Shown here: positions 1 through 9,538 of the stretch, piece by piece
How positions within the stretch are numbered: position 1 is the stretch's first letter
Layout of the letters: every line of letters begins with the position of its first letter
Source: Flavobacterium sp. UBA7665
GTDB taxonomy: Bacteria > Bacteroidota > Bacteroidia > Flavobacteriales > Flavobacteriaceae
Assembly (NCBI GenBank): GCA_002483285.1
Contig: DLHP01000025.1
Span: forward strand, 1 to 41,569
Length of the DNA stretch: 41,569 nucleotides
Reading direction: 5' to 3'
Notes under the pieces: generated by a model
Database searches by the model: none
What the model was told of the DNA's origin: nothing
Seen by the model: only the letters and a program-made list of their open reading frames with translations
Translations under genes and position numbers: made by a program

Positions 1-762
1 GTGAAGCTCAACTGTAAGCAGCTCAACTTCGTTAGGATCAACACTGGTTCCCTGGTTGCTCATCACTGAGTTCATTAATCCGCCTCCAATGTAGTAACCC
101 TGGATGAACATTTTCACGTTCAAGGCCAAGCTTGTGGTTGGAAAGTTCAAAGGAACCGAATAGGGCGATGCCGAATTATGGCTGAGAGCTAAAGTACCAT
201 CGGCGAACACAGTATTGGCAATCGGCGTGCTGGCCCCAAATGGAAACCAACCAATGATACAGTTCTGTCCGCCACCCTGAATCCCCGACTGGAAATACAA
301 ATGGGCGTTGCTGCTCGCCGTCCATGGCGTAGTGTTGGTAAAACGGAATGTACCTATGCGGTAAGTACCTGCAGGAAGGTCAGGAGCAAGAGCTCCTGCC
401 TGGTTAATCTGTGTGATACGAAGAATTGTAGGGCTTGTTGTCCTTAAGGCAAGGGTATAACCCAAAAGGGCAGACAATTCCGGACTACGGGAACCGGCAA
501 CCAAAGACCACGATCCACAATTGTTGGTTGTACATGGCGTACCTCCATTAAGGATCGAAGTGTCGTAGAAGATTCCTGCCGAAACCGATGCCAGCCTTAC
601 AGGCGCATTGAGCGTAATCATTACATCTACATCAAAGGTAGTGCTCGTCGAGGTCTGGTTGGCCAAAGTCAGTGAAAAACTCTGGGCCGAACCTACCGCT
701 GATAGCATTAATAAGAAGAGAAGTAAGACTCCTTTGCTTAACATGTTATTCATAATTTTCAT
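1..762 (-). CDS. Secreted protein with possible cohesin-like domain, C-terminus cut by window edge
   Basis: The gene reads leftwards and runs off the window, so only the first 254 codons are visible. It opens with a clear signal peptide (MKIMNNMLSKGVLLLFLLML, cleavage probably after the GSAQ region). Residues about 28-190 form a beta-rich domain (hydrophobic alternation, FDVDVMITLN, GTYRIGTFRFTN) that loosely resembles cohesin or CBM-like folds; this is a guess from pattern only. From about residue 220 it has the segment KMFIQGYYIGGGLMNSV, closely matching FIEGYYIGANTMNSV in the upstream neighbour, so the two share a C-terminal module. It starts 23 bp after the stop of that gene in the same direction and is probably co-transcribed. 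The first of three in-frame ATGs was taken as start; ATG at 753 is an alternative. Expected fate: exported, cell surface or medium. Function unknown. Confidence 0.75.
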   Translation of the reverse strand, partial: MKIMNNMLSKGVLLLFLLMLSAVGSAQSFSLTLANQTSTSTTFDVDVMITLNAPVRLASVSAGIFYDTSILNGGTPCTTNNCGSWSLVAGSRSPELSALLGYTLALRTTSPTILRITQINQAGALAPDLPAGTYRIGTFRFTNTTPWTASSNAHLYFQSGIQGGGQNCIIGWFPFGASTPIANTVFADGTLALSHNSASPYSVPLNFPTTSLALNVKMFIQGYYIGGGLMNSVMSNQGTSVDPNEVELLTVELH

Positions 763-785
763 CTATTTAATGTTTAAGTTGGTTA

Positions 786-3700
786 TTAAAATGGATAAGA
801 TGCGAGAATAGCGTTCTCGGTATTGTTGATGTAAGTAGTCGTATCCGATCCGTCAACAACACCATCTCCGTTCAAATCAGTAGCTAGCTCCCCGAAGTTG
901 GTATTCTCAATGTCTGTAACAAGGTCGGTATAATCTGGCCCGTTAACAGCATTGTCTTGGTTGATATCGCCAGAATAAAATGCAAATACCCCGGTCTCTA
1001 CTTCCTTCATATTGTCACCATAAGCCTGTGAGGCCGAAGTGGTAAAATCATAAGTAAGTGGCGTAGTGCCAACGGTCTGTGGCGTAGCACTCCAGGTCTG
1101 AACAAAGTTACGTCCCAAAAGCACGATATAGAACGATCCGGTAGGAGCAGTATCAAAAGAGGCGCTCAACGTACCATCGGTATACAAGGTAGCTGTTGTG
1201 TTTGCAACAAGAGCATAGGTGGTAGCGTCATGCAACGATACAGTAACATCCTCAACCTCATCTGCCGGCGATACCAAATCCTGGTTTAATTTAACCGAAT
1301 TCATCGTATTGGCTCCAATATAGTAGCCTTCAATGAACATGGTAAGGTTCACGATCGTTGGGCAATTGTTGGTAAGGGTTGGATTGGTATCGTCACAGTC
1401 GGTGCCGTCAGAGGTCAATGAGTATCCCGTGGGTACAGCAGCGCCGTAACAAACCGTTGCCTGTCCGGCATCCCATCCGTCACCATCGGCATCGATGAAC
1501 AACAAGGCTGATTGCCAAACGGTGTTGTCATTGTCGTTGCAGTCTGTACCGTTGCTGGTCAATGAATAACCTGCAGGGATTGAGGCGCCATAACAAACCG
1601 TAGCTTGTCCAGCGTCATATCCGTCAGCATCCGAATCTATAGAGAAAAACCCACTCTGATAAATGGTACCGTCGGTATCATCGCAATCAGTACTGTTGGC
1701 GACGTAACCTTCCGGAGCGCCAAAACAAGAAACTATTGGACTGTTTAAATCTCCAAAGGTATCTTCGTCGGTGTCGGCGTAATAGGTGACGTTCGCGTTT
1801 ACTGTCACGACAGCATTGCCCGATTGTGGATTGGAGCAGAAAGAAGAACTGCTGTCCTGTACACTAACCAGTGCATAATCGTAAACTCCGGGTAAATTAG
1901 TGTCTACTTCGATAGTTACGCTATCTCCAGAGACAGTAGTCACTGTTGTATCGGCGCCCGAGTTAATTCTATAGATAAAAGTATAAGGTGCTGTGCCGTT
2001 GGCTCCCGTAAAGGTAATCACTGGAGAACCGGCTCCTTCGCAAAGCGTTGCCGTTCCAGAAATGGAAGCCGTTGGCATTGGATTAATGACCATACTCTCT
2101 GTTGATGTGGCAGTTCCTCCAGGTGTGGTCACCGAAACTACGCCGCCAGCTCCAGCAGGAACAGTTACTGTGATAGCGCTATTGGTATTGGTTAAAATCG
2201 TAGCAACATCGGCACCGATGGTAACCGAACTTGCGTTGCCTACATTGACCCCGTTAATTACGATTGACGTCCCAACACAGGCCGTAGCTGGAAAGGAATC
2301 CAATACCGGAGGCAATAAAATAGGTACGATTTCTCCGGTAACCAATTGTGTGGCACCCGCAGAAAATCCGGTGAATTGGATCTTGGCCAATTGTGCCGGA
2401 GTCAGATCTGCGTCAGAAGCTCCGATGAAAATTTTAGGGTTGCTTCCTGTAACGCCAAAACCTGCATTACCCACCCAGTTGCTGATGGTAATAGCAGTAG
2501 CATCCCAGGTTTGTGCGCTGCTGCCTTTGAAATAATAACTAATGTTTCCTGTACCAAGGTTTACCGCAGTATTGACATCAAAATCCAACTGGCCTGCAGC
2601 GTCCGCTGCCGCCGTTGAAGTTCCCAAGTTAAAACTACCCAAGTTCAAAACCGGGGTTCCTGCAGTAAAACGCACATCACCAGCGCTCGCCGTTACGGGC
2701 AATGCATTGGCTCCACCTAAAGTAAGTGTTCCTGCTTCTACAGTTGTGGTTCCTGTGTAGGTGTTGGCTCCTGAAAGTGTGAGCGCACCACCGGCACCGG
2801 TTTTGGTTAAATTACGTCCGGTTCCGCTGATATTGGCGGTAATGGCAACACCTCCGGCGCCGTCAGTATTGACAATATTGTTGGTTGCATTACCAAGCAC
2901 AAGCCCTAGTGGGTTGGCCGGAACCTGGTCTTTTCTTATCGTAAGCAAATTTGGTCCAGCATTCCTTACAACAGTATTAGCTACCGAATTTACTACTACT
3001 CCATTGAGTGTAAAATCGCCAGCAGTCCCACCTGAACTGTTACCGATAGTCCTTGCATTTCCAGCGGTCATTTCAATCGCACCGAGTGTTTTTTGCGCAA
3101 TACTTGCACCGTTCATGTTGAATCCGATAATCGTAGCCGTACCAAGTGCATTGAATTGCGCAACTGTCGTAGCGGAAGGGATCACACCGCCACACCAGTT
3201 GGCTGCCGTCAACCATGTTTGCGAAGTACCGCCAACACAAGAGGCAGCACCACTCCATCCCACTGCAGGCGCGTTAGGAATCGTGATGACAATATTCACC
3301 GGATTGATTACCGTAGCAAGGCTTCCTGAAGATGCGCTGATGGTGTAAGTCCCGACTGCGTCGAATTTTGCTGTCGTGAAGGTGGCCACACCGTTTACTG
3401 TTGTTGCGGTTCCGGTTAAATTCCCCGGACCGGTTACTTTATCAATTGTAATAGCGGTTGTATACTCTGTATCGACTGAATTGTCGGGTCTTCTGGCCTG
3501 TACGGTAAACGAGGCAAGGTTTATCCCTACACTACCCGTGGCTGGTGGATCTACGCTAAAAAACAAATGATCTGCCACTGCCAAAGTGGTAAATTGCTCT
3601 ATGGCACCGTAAGTATAATCGGTCCCGTCATATAGGTACGCCTTGTAATAATAAGTCGTGTTTGGGTTTAGTGCCGTCAGCGCCGATGCATAAGAACCCT

Positions 3701-5705
3701 CGGTCAACCCAGCTACTGGTGCTGTAGTGACATTGGCATCGCCGGCAATTGGATCGCCGTTCAGTGCCGAATCTGCATATACAAATCCTTTTTCTACAGT
3801 ATTCAGGCAGACACCCAATGCGTTAACGGTCCCGGAAATGGTGGCTATGGTATTGGCTACCGCTGATGCGCTTCCGGTGGTGACCGATGGTGTTACCGGA
3901 TCTACTCCATTTCCGTTTGCTGTGATTACATAAGCTGGGCTCAATCCCGCACCGGTAATATCGATATCTCCGGCGTAAAGCCCGGCGAATGAAGGCGTGA
4001 ATTTTACCCAAACGGTTGTGCTCACACTATTTCCTATGTAAGAAATGTTATACACCGAATTATAGGTCCCATTCTGGGTATCGGAGAAAGTGAGCTCGCC
4101 GAAAGCCGAAGACACTTCAATGTCTGTTCCGTTCAGGTTGCTTCCGTTTAAGGTAAAGCTTGCCGTGGCGAATGAATTGGTACAAACAGTGCCAAAATCA
4201 GCAAGTGTACCCAAAGTCAATGATGGCTGGCTGGCCGATAAGGTAGTACCTGTCGCCGGATCGCCGGCAGCGGTAATCACATTATCGCCATTGCGGGCGT
4301 ACAACCTAAAAGAATATAAGGTTTCTGCGGTTAGGCCTGTTACTGTGATGGCTCCCCAAGCCGAAGCCGTTTGCCAAACAGCAGCACCAGTAGCGGTACC
4401 GTCGGCTTGTACGTAATTGCCGCTGGCGTCCACTTCAATCGCGTATTCTGTACTGGATGGATTTCCCGCGAGGCTCGGAATAGATACCAACAAACTCGAC
4501 GCCGTAGGGCTTCCTACTGCAGGCGAATCCGGTGTATTGGCTAAAGTGTAAAATGTAGCCACCGTTCCGTAAGCAGTTCCGGCACTATTGGTCGCGTAAG
4601 CATTATGGCTGTAACGCGTGTTTACGGCAAGTCCGCTGGCAGTTTCTGTAAAAGTGCCGGTTCCTGCATTTGGAGCGGCGGTTGCCAGATTGGTGACACC
4701 GATTCCCGCAAGCAAAGGATTAGCATTGGTTGCTGTAAGTGAATAGACAATTCCGGTAGCCGATATACTGCCACCGCCGGTAGCTGTCACATCACCTCCC
4801 AAAGAGGCACCAGTTGTAGTAACCGAAACGGCTGCAGTGGTACTTACGGTAGGCGTACTTACCGTAGGCAGTGCGTTAGAATATTCAATATCATCTATAT
4901 AAAAGACTGCGGCATTACCCGCACTGCTTTCGGCAAAAAAGCAAAACCCCGAAAGATTGAGATTCGCTGCACCGGTACCTGCTTTTGCCCAACCGTTGGC
5001 TGGAGAAATTTTCGTACCGCCTATCCATAAATCCCAAGATTGTGCATTCAGGGTATAACTGCCTGCACCTTTAGAATAGTTAGTTGAAGTAGAAGCATTG
5101 TTTGCATAAATTTCAATCAAATTGTCGGTGTCTTTGGCGAGTCCTGATCCCGTAATGGCATTATCAGCACCCGAAGATCTTCTCGAAACCGTGGTGAGTG
5201 CTCCTGCAGAATAAACCATTCTCAGCGATGCCAAAGAGTTATTGTAATGACTCGTGTAACCTTGATTGTCGTTGGCCACAGTGTTCACTCCAAAAGAAAT
5301 GTTTAAGTTTCCGGCGGCCGTTGATGTGGTCCTGATATTGGCTTTCAAATAACCCACAGTGGTAGGCGTAGTCCAATCATACACCCCAACCTTGTTACTT
5401 GAGGTCGACGTTGCAGCAGTAATTTGTGCTTCTGTAGCGCTTCCAAGGGAAGTTCCCGGATTGGCGAGTGTGACACCACCTCCGGCTGAACCAATTCTCA
5501 CACGATACGTCCCGCCTCCACTGGGTGGAGAAGGAAAAAATGCAGTATTGGCACCAGAGGTAATTGTACCTGTGGTGGTTCCAAAGTCGTACGTCCACAC
5601 TTGCCCCCACAAGTCAGACTGAACCCCAAAAAGCAACATGCACCACATCATAATTGGGAGCATGCGTTTTTTTACAAAATGGTTCTTTTGTAATTGTAAT
5701 TTCAT
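786..5705 (-). CDS. Giant multidomain secreted protein with dockerin-like C-terminus
   Basis: A 1639-residue exported protein. The signal peptide covers about residues 1-35 (ends LWGQ). Approximate layout: 36-277 lectin-like beta region ending FYIDDIEYSN; 278-485 two fibronectin-III-like domains; 491-595 a conserved beta domain (SLTLGTLADFGTVC); 602-706 another FnIII-like domain; 709-800 Big-like; 965-1000 an autotransporter-type beta-strand repeat (LTLSGANTYTGTTTVEAGTL); 1135-1205 IPT/TIG-like; 1305-1448 three MopE-type Cys/Asp-rich repeats (DADGYDAGQATVCYG...DCDD), likely Ca or metal binding; about 1455-1570 a module shared with the downstream gene; 1575-1639 two dockerin-like EF-hand loops (GDINQDNAVNGPDY, DLNGDGVVDGSD). 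No T9SS sorting domain is evident, which is unusual for such a protein. Probably an adhesin or matrix protein; target unknown. Heads a transcript with the downstream partial gene. Confidence 0.85.
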   Translation of the reverse strand: MKLQLQKNHFVKKRMLPIMMWCMLLFGVQSDLWGQVWTYDFGTTTGTITSGANTAFFPSPPSGGGTYRVRIGSAGGGVTLANPGTSLGSATEAQITAATSTSSNKVGVYDWTTPTTVGYLKANIRTTSTAAGNLNISFGVNTVANDNQGYTSHYNNSLASLRMVYSAGALTTVSRRSSGADNAITGSGLAKDTDNLIEIYANNASTSTNYSKGAGSYTLNAQSWDLWIGGTKISPANGWAKAGTGAANLNLSGFCFFAESSAGNAAVFYIDDIEYSNALPTVSTPTVSTTAAVSVTTTGASLGGDVTATGGGSISATGIVYSLTATNANPLLAGIGVTNLATAAPNAGTGTFTETASGLAVNTRYSHNAYATNSAGTAYGTVATFYTLANTPDSPAVGSPTASSLLVSIPSLAGNPSSTEYAIEVDASGNYVQADGTATGAAVWQTASAWGAITVTGLTAETLYSFRLYARNGDNVITAAGDPATGTTLSASQPSLTLGTLADFGTVCTNSFATASFTLNGSNLNGTDIEVSSAFGELTFSDTQNGTYNSVYNISYIGNSVSTTVWVKFTPSFAGLYAGDIDITGAGLSPAYVITANGNGVDPVTPSVTTGSASAVANTIATISGTVNALGVCLNTVEKGFVYADSALNGDPIAGDANVTTAPVAGLTEGSYASALTALNPNTTYYYKAYLYDGTDYTYGAIEQFTTLAVADHLFFSVDPPATGSVGINLASFTVQARRPDNSVDTEYTTAITIDKVTGPGNLTGTATTVNGVATFTTAKFDAVGTYTISASSGSLATVINPVNIVITIPNAPAVGWSGAASCVGGTSQTWLTAANWCGGVIPSATTVAQFNALGTATIIGFNMNGASIAQKTLGAIEMTAGNARTIGNSSGGTAGDFTLNGVVVNSVANTVVRNAGPNLLTIRKDQVPANPLGLVLGNATNNIVNTDGAGGVAITANISGTGRNLTKTGAGGALTLSGANTYTGTTTVEAGTLTLGGANALPVTASAGDVRFTAGTPVLNLGSFNLGTSTAAADAAGQLDFDVNTAVNLGTGNISYYFKGSSAQTWDATAITISNWVGNAGFGVTGSNPKIFIGASDADLTPAQLAKIQFTGFSAGATQLVTGEIVPILLPPVLDSFPATACVGTSIVINGVNVGNASSVTIGADVATILTNTNSAITVTVPAGAGGVVSVTTPGGTATSTESMVINPMPTASISGTATLCEGAGSPVITFTGANGTAPYTFIYRINSGADTTVTTVSGDSVTIEVDTNLPGVYDYALVSVQDSSSSFCSNPQSGNAVVTVNANVTYYADTDEDTFGDLNSPIVSCFGAPEGYVANSTDCDDTDGTIYQSGFFSIDSDADGYDAGQATVCYGASIPAGYSLTSNGTDCNDNDNTVWQSALLFIDADGDGWDAGQATVCYGAAVPTGYSLTSDGTDCDDTNPTLTNNCPTIVNLTMFIEGYYIGANTMNSVKLNQDLVSPADEVEDVTVSLHDATTYALVANTTATLYTDGTLSASFDTAPTGSFYIVLLGRNFVQTWSATPQTVGTTPLTYDFTTSASQAYGDNMKEVETGVFAFYSGDINQDNAVNGPDYTDLVTDIENTNFGELATDLNGDGVVDGSDTTTYINNTENAILASYPF

Positions 5706-6063
5706 AGTTATAAATTGTTTTGATTTGAAACAAACTTATACATTTTTTTTGGGACTACTTGCAATTTGTTATTAACTAATCATTAACGTTTTTTATCGGG
5801 TTTTTGGATTTTCCCAAATTGCGTTTACCACAACCACAGCCCTTTATGTAAATTAAAATTTAACCTTCCGGTAACTTTACGATAACAGAGACTGCAATAT
5901 TATCCGAATTAAAAAGCGTTGTTTTATTCCCGAAAAAACGGTTGTAAAAAATAACAGATTGCCGTTCGTCCCGACATTGTTCCCTTACATCGATTTGGGG
6001 CTCCAATCGGCAACAATTGAATAAAAATTAAATAATTTAGCAAAAAAATTAAAACAGTAGATT
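5706..6063. other. Divergent intergenic region
   Basis: This 358-bp AT-rich stretch separates two divergently transcribed secreted-protein genes. Apart from the minus-strand promoter candidate at 5731-5764, I see only an AT-rich zone just before the plus-strand ATG, including TAATTTAG at about 6034-6041 as a weak -7 candidate. No small ORF or convincing RNA structure was found. Confidence 0.6.
5731..5764 (-). promoter_or_regulatory. Candidate promoter of the giant secreted protein gene
   Basis: On the minus strand an exact TAnnTTTG box (TAAGTTTG, 5738-5731) lies 26 bp before the ATG, with TTG at 5764-5762. The 23-nt spacing is slightly longer than the usual 19-21 of Bacteroidota promoters. 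Confidence 0.45.
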
Positions 6064-6993
6064 ATGAAGACAAATTACAATGTATTAAAAACGATTGCCA
6101 TTGCTTTACTATTTAGCACCGCTTCTTGGGGCCAGATAACAGTAGCACAATGGAATTTTAATGGCACTTCCGCAACTACGGTACCAGGAGGTGCAACCTC
6201 TCCTACGCCAGTAATCGGAAGCGGTTCGGCTGAACTTGTCGGAGGAACAACAGCTACCTTCAGCTCAGGAATAGCAAGCGGAGGAAGTTCTGACCCTGTC
6301 ACCACGGTTCCCGAAAATTACGGATGGAACATTACCAACTTTGCAGCCTCCGGAACAGAAGACAAACAGCGCGGTACACAATATAACGTAAGTACAGCAG
6401 GATACCAAGGCATTACATTTCGTTTTGACCAGCGTTTAAGTAATACCGCAAACAACACTTACGTGGTGCAATACACGACCGATCGCACTGCAGGATCGCC
6501 AGTTTGGGTTGATGCCCAGACTTTTACTTTTACACCTGGCACTCCTACGCCTGGTCCTGCCACCGGCGACGTATGGTACAATCAACGCACAGTCGATCTT
6601 AACGGCGTAACTGCTTTGGATGATAATGCCAATGCGGCATTCAGAATTGTAAGCTCTTTTGATCCAGTTTCGGGAAATTATTTGGCAGCGACTGCTACAT
6701 CGACTTATGCTGCAACCGGAACCAACCGTTATGATATGGTTACAGTCGTTGCATCAGGTCCGTTGGCAACCAGCCAATTCGCTTCAAAAAAGGCATTCGC
6801 TGTCTATCCAAACCCAACCAACAAAGGCATCGTAACCCTCAGTCAACCACAAGATGTTAACGTATACGATTTGACCGGAAAATTAATCTACACCGCTAAA
6901 AACGCCGAAACCATCAACACCCAATCGTTCAACGCCGGTGTTTATATGGTACAGACCGCTACTGGCGAAACCACGAAATTGGTTGTAAAATAA
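6064..6993 (+). CDS. T9SS-sorted secreted protein
   Basis: A 309-residue exported protein. The signal peptide covers about 1-23 (KTIAIALLFSTASWGQ). Residues 24-235 are a beta-rich, Thr/Gly-rich domain (YNVSTAGYQGITFRFDQR...YVVQYTTD) of the kind often found in flavobacterial surface or nuclease-associated proteins; no catalytic motif is recognisable. The last about 75 residues are a type A T9SS sorting domain: FAVYPNPTNKGIVTL, NVYDLTGKLIYTAKN, FNAGVYMVQT and a terminal KLVVK. It should cross the outer membrane by T9SS, where the sorting domain is normally removed. Transcribed alone, divergently from the giant protein, and followed by a strong terminator. Sorting assignment is firm; function unknown. 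Confidence 0.9.
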   Translation: MKTNYNVLKTIAIALLFSTASWGQITVAQWNFNGTSATTVPGGATSPTPVIGSGSAELVGGTTATFSSGIASGGSSDPVTTVPENYGWNITNFAASGTEDKQRGTQYNVSTAGYQGITFRFDQRLSNTANNTYVVQYTTDRTAGSPVWVDAQTFTFTPGTPTPGPATGDVWYNQRTVDLNGVTALDDNANAAFRIVSSFDPVSGNYLAATATSTYAATGTNRYDMVTVVASGPLATSQFASKKAFAVYPNPTNKGIVTLSQPQDVNVYDLTGKLIYTAKNAETINTQSFNAGVYMVQTATGETTKLVVK

Positions 6994-7016
6994 AACAAGT
7001 CGTTATTAAAAATAAG

Positions 7017-7047
7017 AAAGGCTTCCAGATGACGGAAGCCTTTTTTT
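7017..7047. terminator. Bidirectional intrinsic terminator
   Basis: The stem AAAGGCTTCC / GGAAGCCTTT has a 7-nt loop and is followed by seven T on the plus strand. The T run abuts the stop of the convergent kinase gene, and the minus-strand copy also has a T-rich tail, so it can serve both genes. Confidence 0.85.
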
Positions 7048-9430
7048 ATTGCAACAAATCCTTGACCACTTTGTAAAGCGTCTCGTTTTTGAGCGGCTTA
7101 GACAGGTAGTGGTTCATTCCGATTTCCTTTACGCGCAGTTTTGTGGTTTCCATTACGTCGGCTGTAACCGCGACAATTGGGATATTGGTGTAGTCGGCGC
7201 CGGCTTCGCCATTTCGGATGGCAATCGTCGCCTCATAACCGTCCATGACCGGCATCTGTAAATCCATGAGGATGATATCGAACTTTTCTTTGGCGAGCCA
7301 ATCGAGCGCTTCCTGCCCGTTGTTCGCGTAAGAAACCGTGGTGTTGCGCCATTTTTTGGTAATCATCTTAATGACCATTTGGTTGATGGCGTTGTCTTCG
7401 GCCACCAGGATATTTTTACCGCCGAGGTCAAAAATGGTTTCGGCCGCCGCAGTATCCTCTACTTTCTTTTCGATGATGTCAAAGTCGAGCGCAATCGTAC
7501 AAGTAGTTCCCTCGCCTATTTTACTTTCGAGTTTGATGGTGCCGTTTTGCATATCCACCAGGGTTTTCACGATGTACAAGCCCAATCCCAATCCGCCGAA
7601 TTTGCGTTTGTTGTCAATATTGTCCTGCGTAAACGAATCGAAAATCGTAAGTAATTTGTCTTTGGCAATGCCGATTCCGGTATCCGCGATAATAAGCTTG
7701 AGTTGGGTGCGATTTCCGGGTTTGGGTTGCGATTCAATCCTGAACGACACCTTGCCTTCGGGCGTAAACTTGATGGCGTTGCTCAATACATTGTTTACGA
7801 TTTGTACGAGTCGGGTCACATCGCCCGAGCACAATTCAGGAATGCCATCGGATTTAGAGTAGTCGAACTCAAGGCCTTGGTCTTTGGCACGGTTCACCGC
7901 ATTATTTTTGAGATGTTCCAATACTTTTACGGGTTCGAAATCTAATTTTTCTAGTTTGAGTTCGCCTTTTTCAATCTTCGAGAAATCGAGGATGTCATTC
8001 ACAGAACTCAGCAAACTGTGCGACGAATACTTGATTACCTGGCAGTCGTGCCTGATTTTATCGTCGTCGGTTTGTTTGGAAATAGAATCGATCAGGTTCA
8101 TGATGGCGTTGAGCGGCGTACGCAATTCATGGCTGATGTTGGATAAGAAATAACTCTTGAGTTCGTTCATTTCCTCGGAGCGAACAAGCGCCAAACGGTT
8201 GAGTTCGTTCTTTTCATTCTTGAGGTTGCGGATCAAATTGCCCATCGACAGCGACAGGAAGATGATTTCAAGCCCGGTACCGAATTTTGAGCTGTTGAGC
8301 GCAAAAAAAGAATTGGGAATTTGGCCGAAATTGTTGAGGATGAAAATCCCAAAGCCCAAAATTAGAAACAAGATGCCAATGCTAAAGAAAATGTCGACGT
8401 GGATTTTTTTCCAATACATGTAGACGACTGCGCTGATGATGTTAACCAGGATCAGCAATCCCAACACGTTGGCCAGCGGATAACACAAGGCAAATGCAGA
8501 TGGAACAAAAATCAGCGCGAGGGTTAGCACCAAGGCAAGCACATACAAGCCGTCGAAAATCCTACCGATTGTTTTATTGTGTTTTCTTATGCCGAGGAAC
8601 ACTTCGCTGTAACGGCCCAAAAGGAAACCGGCAATCATCGCAAAAATCAATACCGCATGCCTCGAAAACCAGCCGCCGCCGGGCGTAATGAGTTGGTAGA
8701 AATAGCCATCGAGCGCAAATTGCATGAGCCCAATGAAAACCACGTATAAGCTGTAATACAAGAAAGTGCGTTCCCGGAGCGCGAAGAAAAAGAACAGGTA
8801 TATGATTGCAGCGGTAAGCAGGATTCCGTAAAATAGCCCGAATATCCACTGCTCCATCGCGGTAATTTTCACAAAGTTTTGGGCATCGCGGAGTATCAGC
8901 GGAATTTTGATGACCTCGCCGTCACTTTTGAGGTGCAGGAACAAACTCAGCTTGGCCTGCGCCAGAAGGTCGATCCTGAAAACCGTTCGTCGGTCGTCAA
9001 AACTGCGTTCGGCGTAAGGCATCGCGTCGCCGCTGACATGCTTCGCCAGGAGATGCGAATCGCTATCGAGTACATATAGTTCAACCAGATCGGTTATAGG
9101 TCGAGCGGTTTCAAGATAATAATGCAAGTCAGAATTGGTATCGTTGTGTAGGTCGGTTCTGGTCCAGAAATGGCCATCGGTAAACCCGAGGTCATCATTT
9201 TCGGATTTCAACTTCGCGGGACGCAACGAGTCAAAACCATTGACAACCGCATCAAACCCAAGCTCCTTTTGGCCTAGGTTAATTATTGAAGTGTAAGGAT
9301 GAAGGGAGATTTTTTCCCGGATACTGTCTTGCTTGAAGACGTATTGCGAATAGGAATCCTGGCAAGAAAACAAGGAAAATAGGGCGCTAAGGACAGCCAA
9401 CATTCTTGGCAGAAGTAGTTTTTGCTTCAT
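7046..9430 (-). CDS. Membrane hybrid histidine kinase (7TMR-DISM type with receiver)
   Basis: A 794-residue sensor kinase. After an N-terminal signal segment (1-28), residues about 35-180 form a periplasmic 7TMR-DISMED2-like domain (FWTRTDLHNDTNSDLHYYLE), which in this family is thought to bind carbohydrate-like ligands. Residues about 190-400 hold seven hydrophobic helices (7TMR-DISM_7TM). Then come a HisKA domain with phospho-acceptor His434 (SNISHELRTPLNAI), a HATPase domain (DVTRLVQIVNNVLSNAIKFT, DTGIGI, FGGLGLGL) and a C-terminal receiver with Asp723 (ILMDLQMPVMDGYEA) and a conserved Lys near 758 (YLSKPLK). No DNA-binding output is present, so it needs a separate partner by phosphorelay. 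It is monocistronic here. A structured RNA with a terminator lies 78 bp upstream on the same strand. The ligand is unknown. Confidence 0.93.
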   Translation of the reverse strand: MKQKLLLPRMLAVLSALFSLFSCQDSYSQYVFKQDSIREKISLHPYTSIINLGQKELGFDAVVNGFDSLRPAKLKSENDDLGFTDGHFWTRTDLHNDTNSDLHYYLETARPITDLVELYVLDSDSHLLAKHVSGDAMPYAERSFDDRRTVFRIDLLAQAKLSLFLHLKSDGEVIKIPLILRDAQNFVKITAMEQWIFGLFYGILLTAAIIYLFFFFALRERTFLYYSLYVVFIGLMQFALDGYFYQLITPGGGWFSRHAVLIFAMIAGFLLGRYSEVFLGIRKHNKTIGRIFDGLYVLALVLTLALIFVPSAFALCYPLANVLGLLILVNIISAVVYMYWKKIHVDIFFSIGILFLILGFGIFILNNFGQIPNSFFALNSSKFGTGLEIIFLSLSMGNLIRNLKNEKNELNRLALVRSEEMNELKSYFLSNISHELRTPLNAIMNLIDSISKQTDDDKIRHDCQVIKYSSHSLLSSVNDILDFSKIEKGELKLEKLDFEPVKVLEHLKNNAVNRAKDQGLEFDYSKSDGIPELCSGDVTRLVQIVNNVLSNAIKFTPEGKVSFRIESQPKPGNRTQLKLIIADTGIGIAKDKLLTIFDSFTQDNIDNKRKFGGLGLGLYIVKTLVDMQNGTIKLESKIGEGTTCTIALDFDIIEKKVEDTAAAETIFDLGGKNILVAEDNAINQMVIKMITKKWRNTTVSYANNGQEALDWLAKEKFDIILMDLQMPVMDGYEATIAIRNGEAGADYTNIPIVAVTADVMETTKLRVKEIGMNHYLSKPLKNETLYKVVKDLLQ

Positions 9431-9507
9431 ATTAGTGGTATAATATGGTGCCTAAACTACACAAAAAACACAAAATTGGCGCGCCCACAAATGTTAATGT
9501 TTGCGGC

Positions 9508-9538
9508 AAAAAAAAGGAGACCCTTTTCGGGGTCTCCC
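9508..9538 (-). terminator. Intrinsic terminator, minus strand
   Basis: GGAGACCC / GGGTCTCC stem with a 6-nt loop. The run of eight A on the plus strand gives a T8 tract only for leftward transcripts. It lies upstream of the kinase start, so it ends either a separate small RNA or a kinase leader. Confidence 0.85.

Noticed and set aside
1993..4416. Several long open frames on the plus strand opposite the giant secreted protein
   Set aside because: They are Val/Pro/Ala-rich mirror products of Thr/Gly-rich codons in the real gene, with no domain or start-site support.
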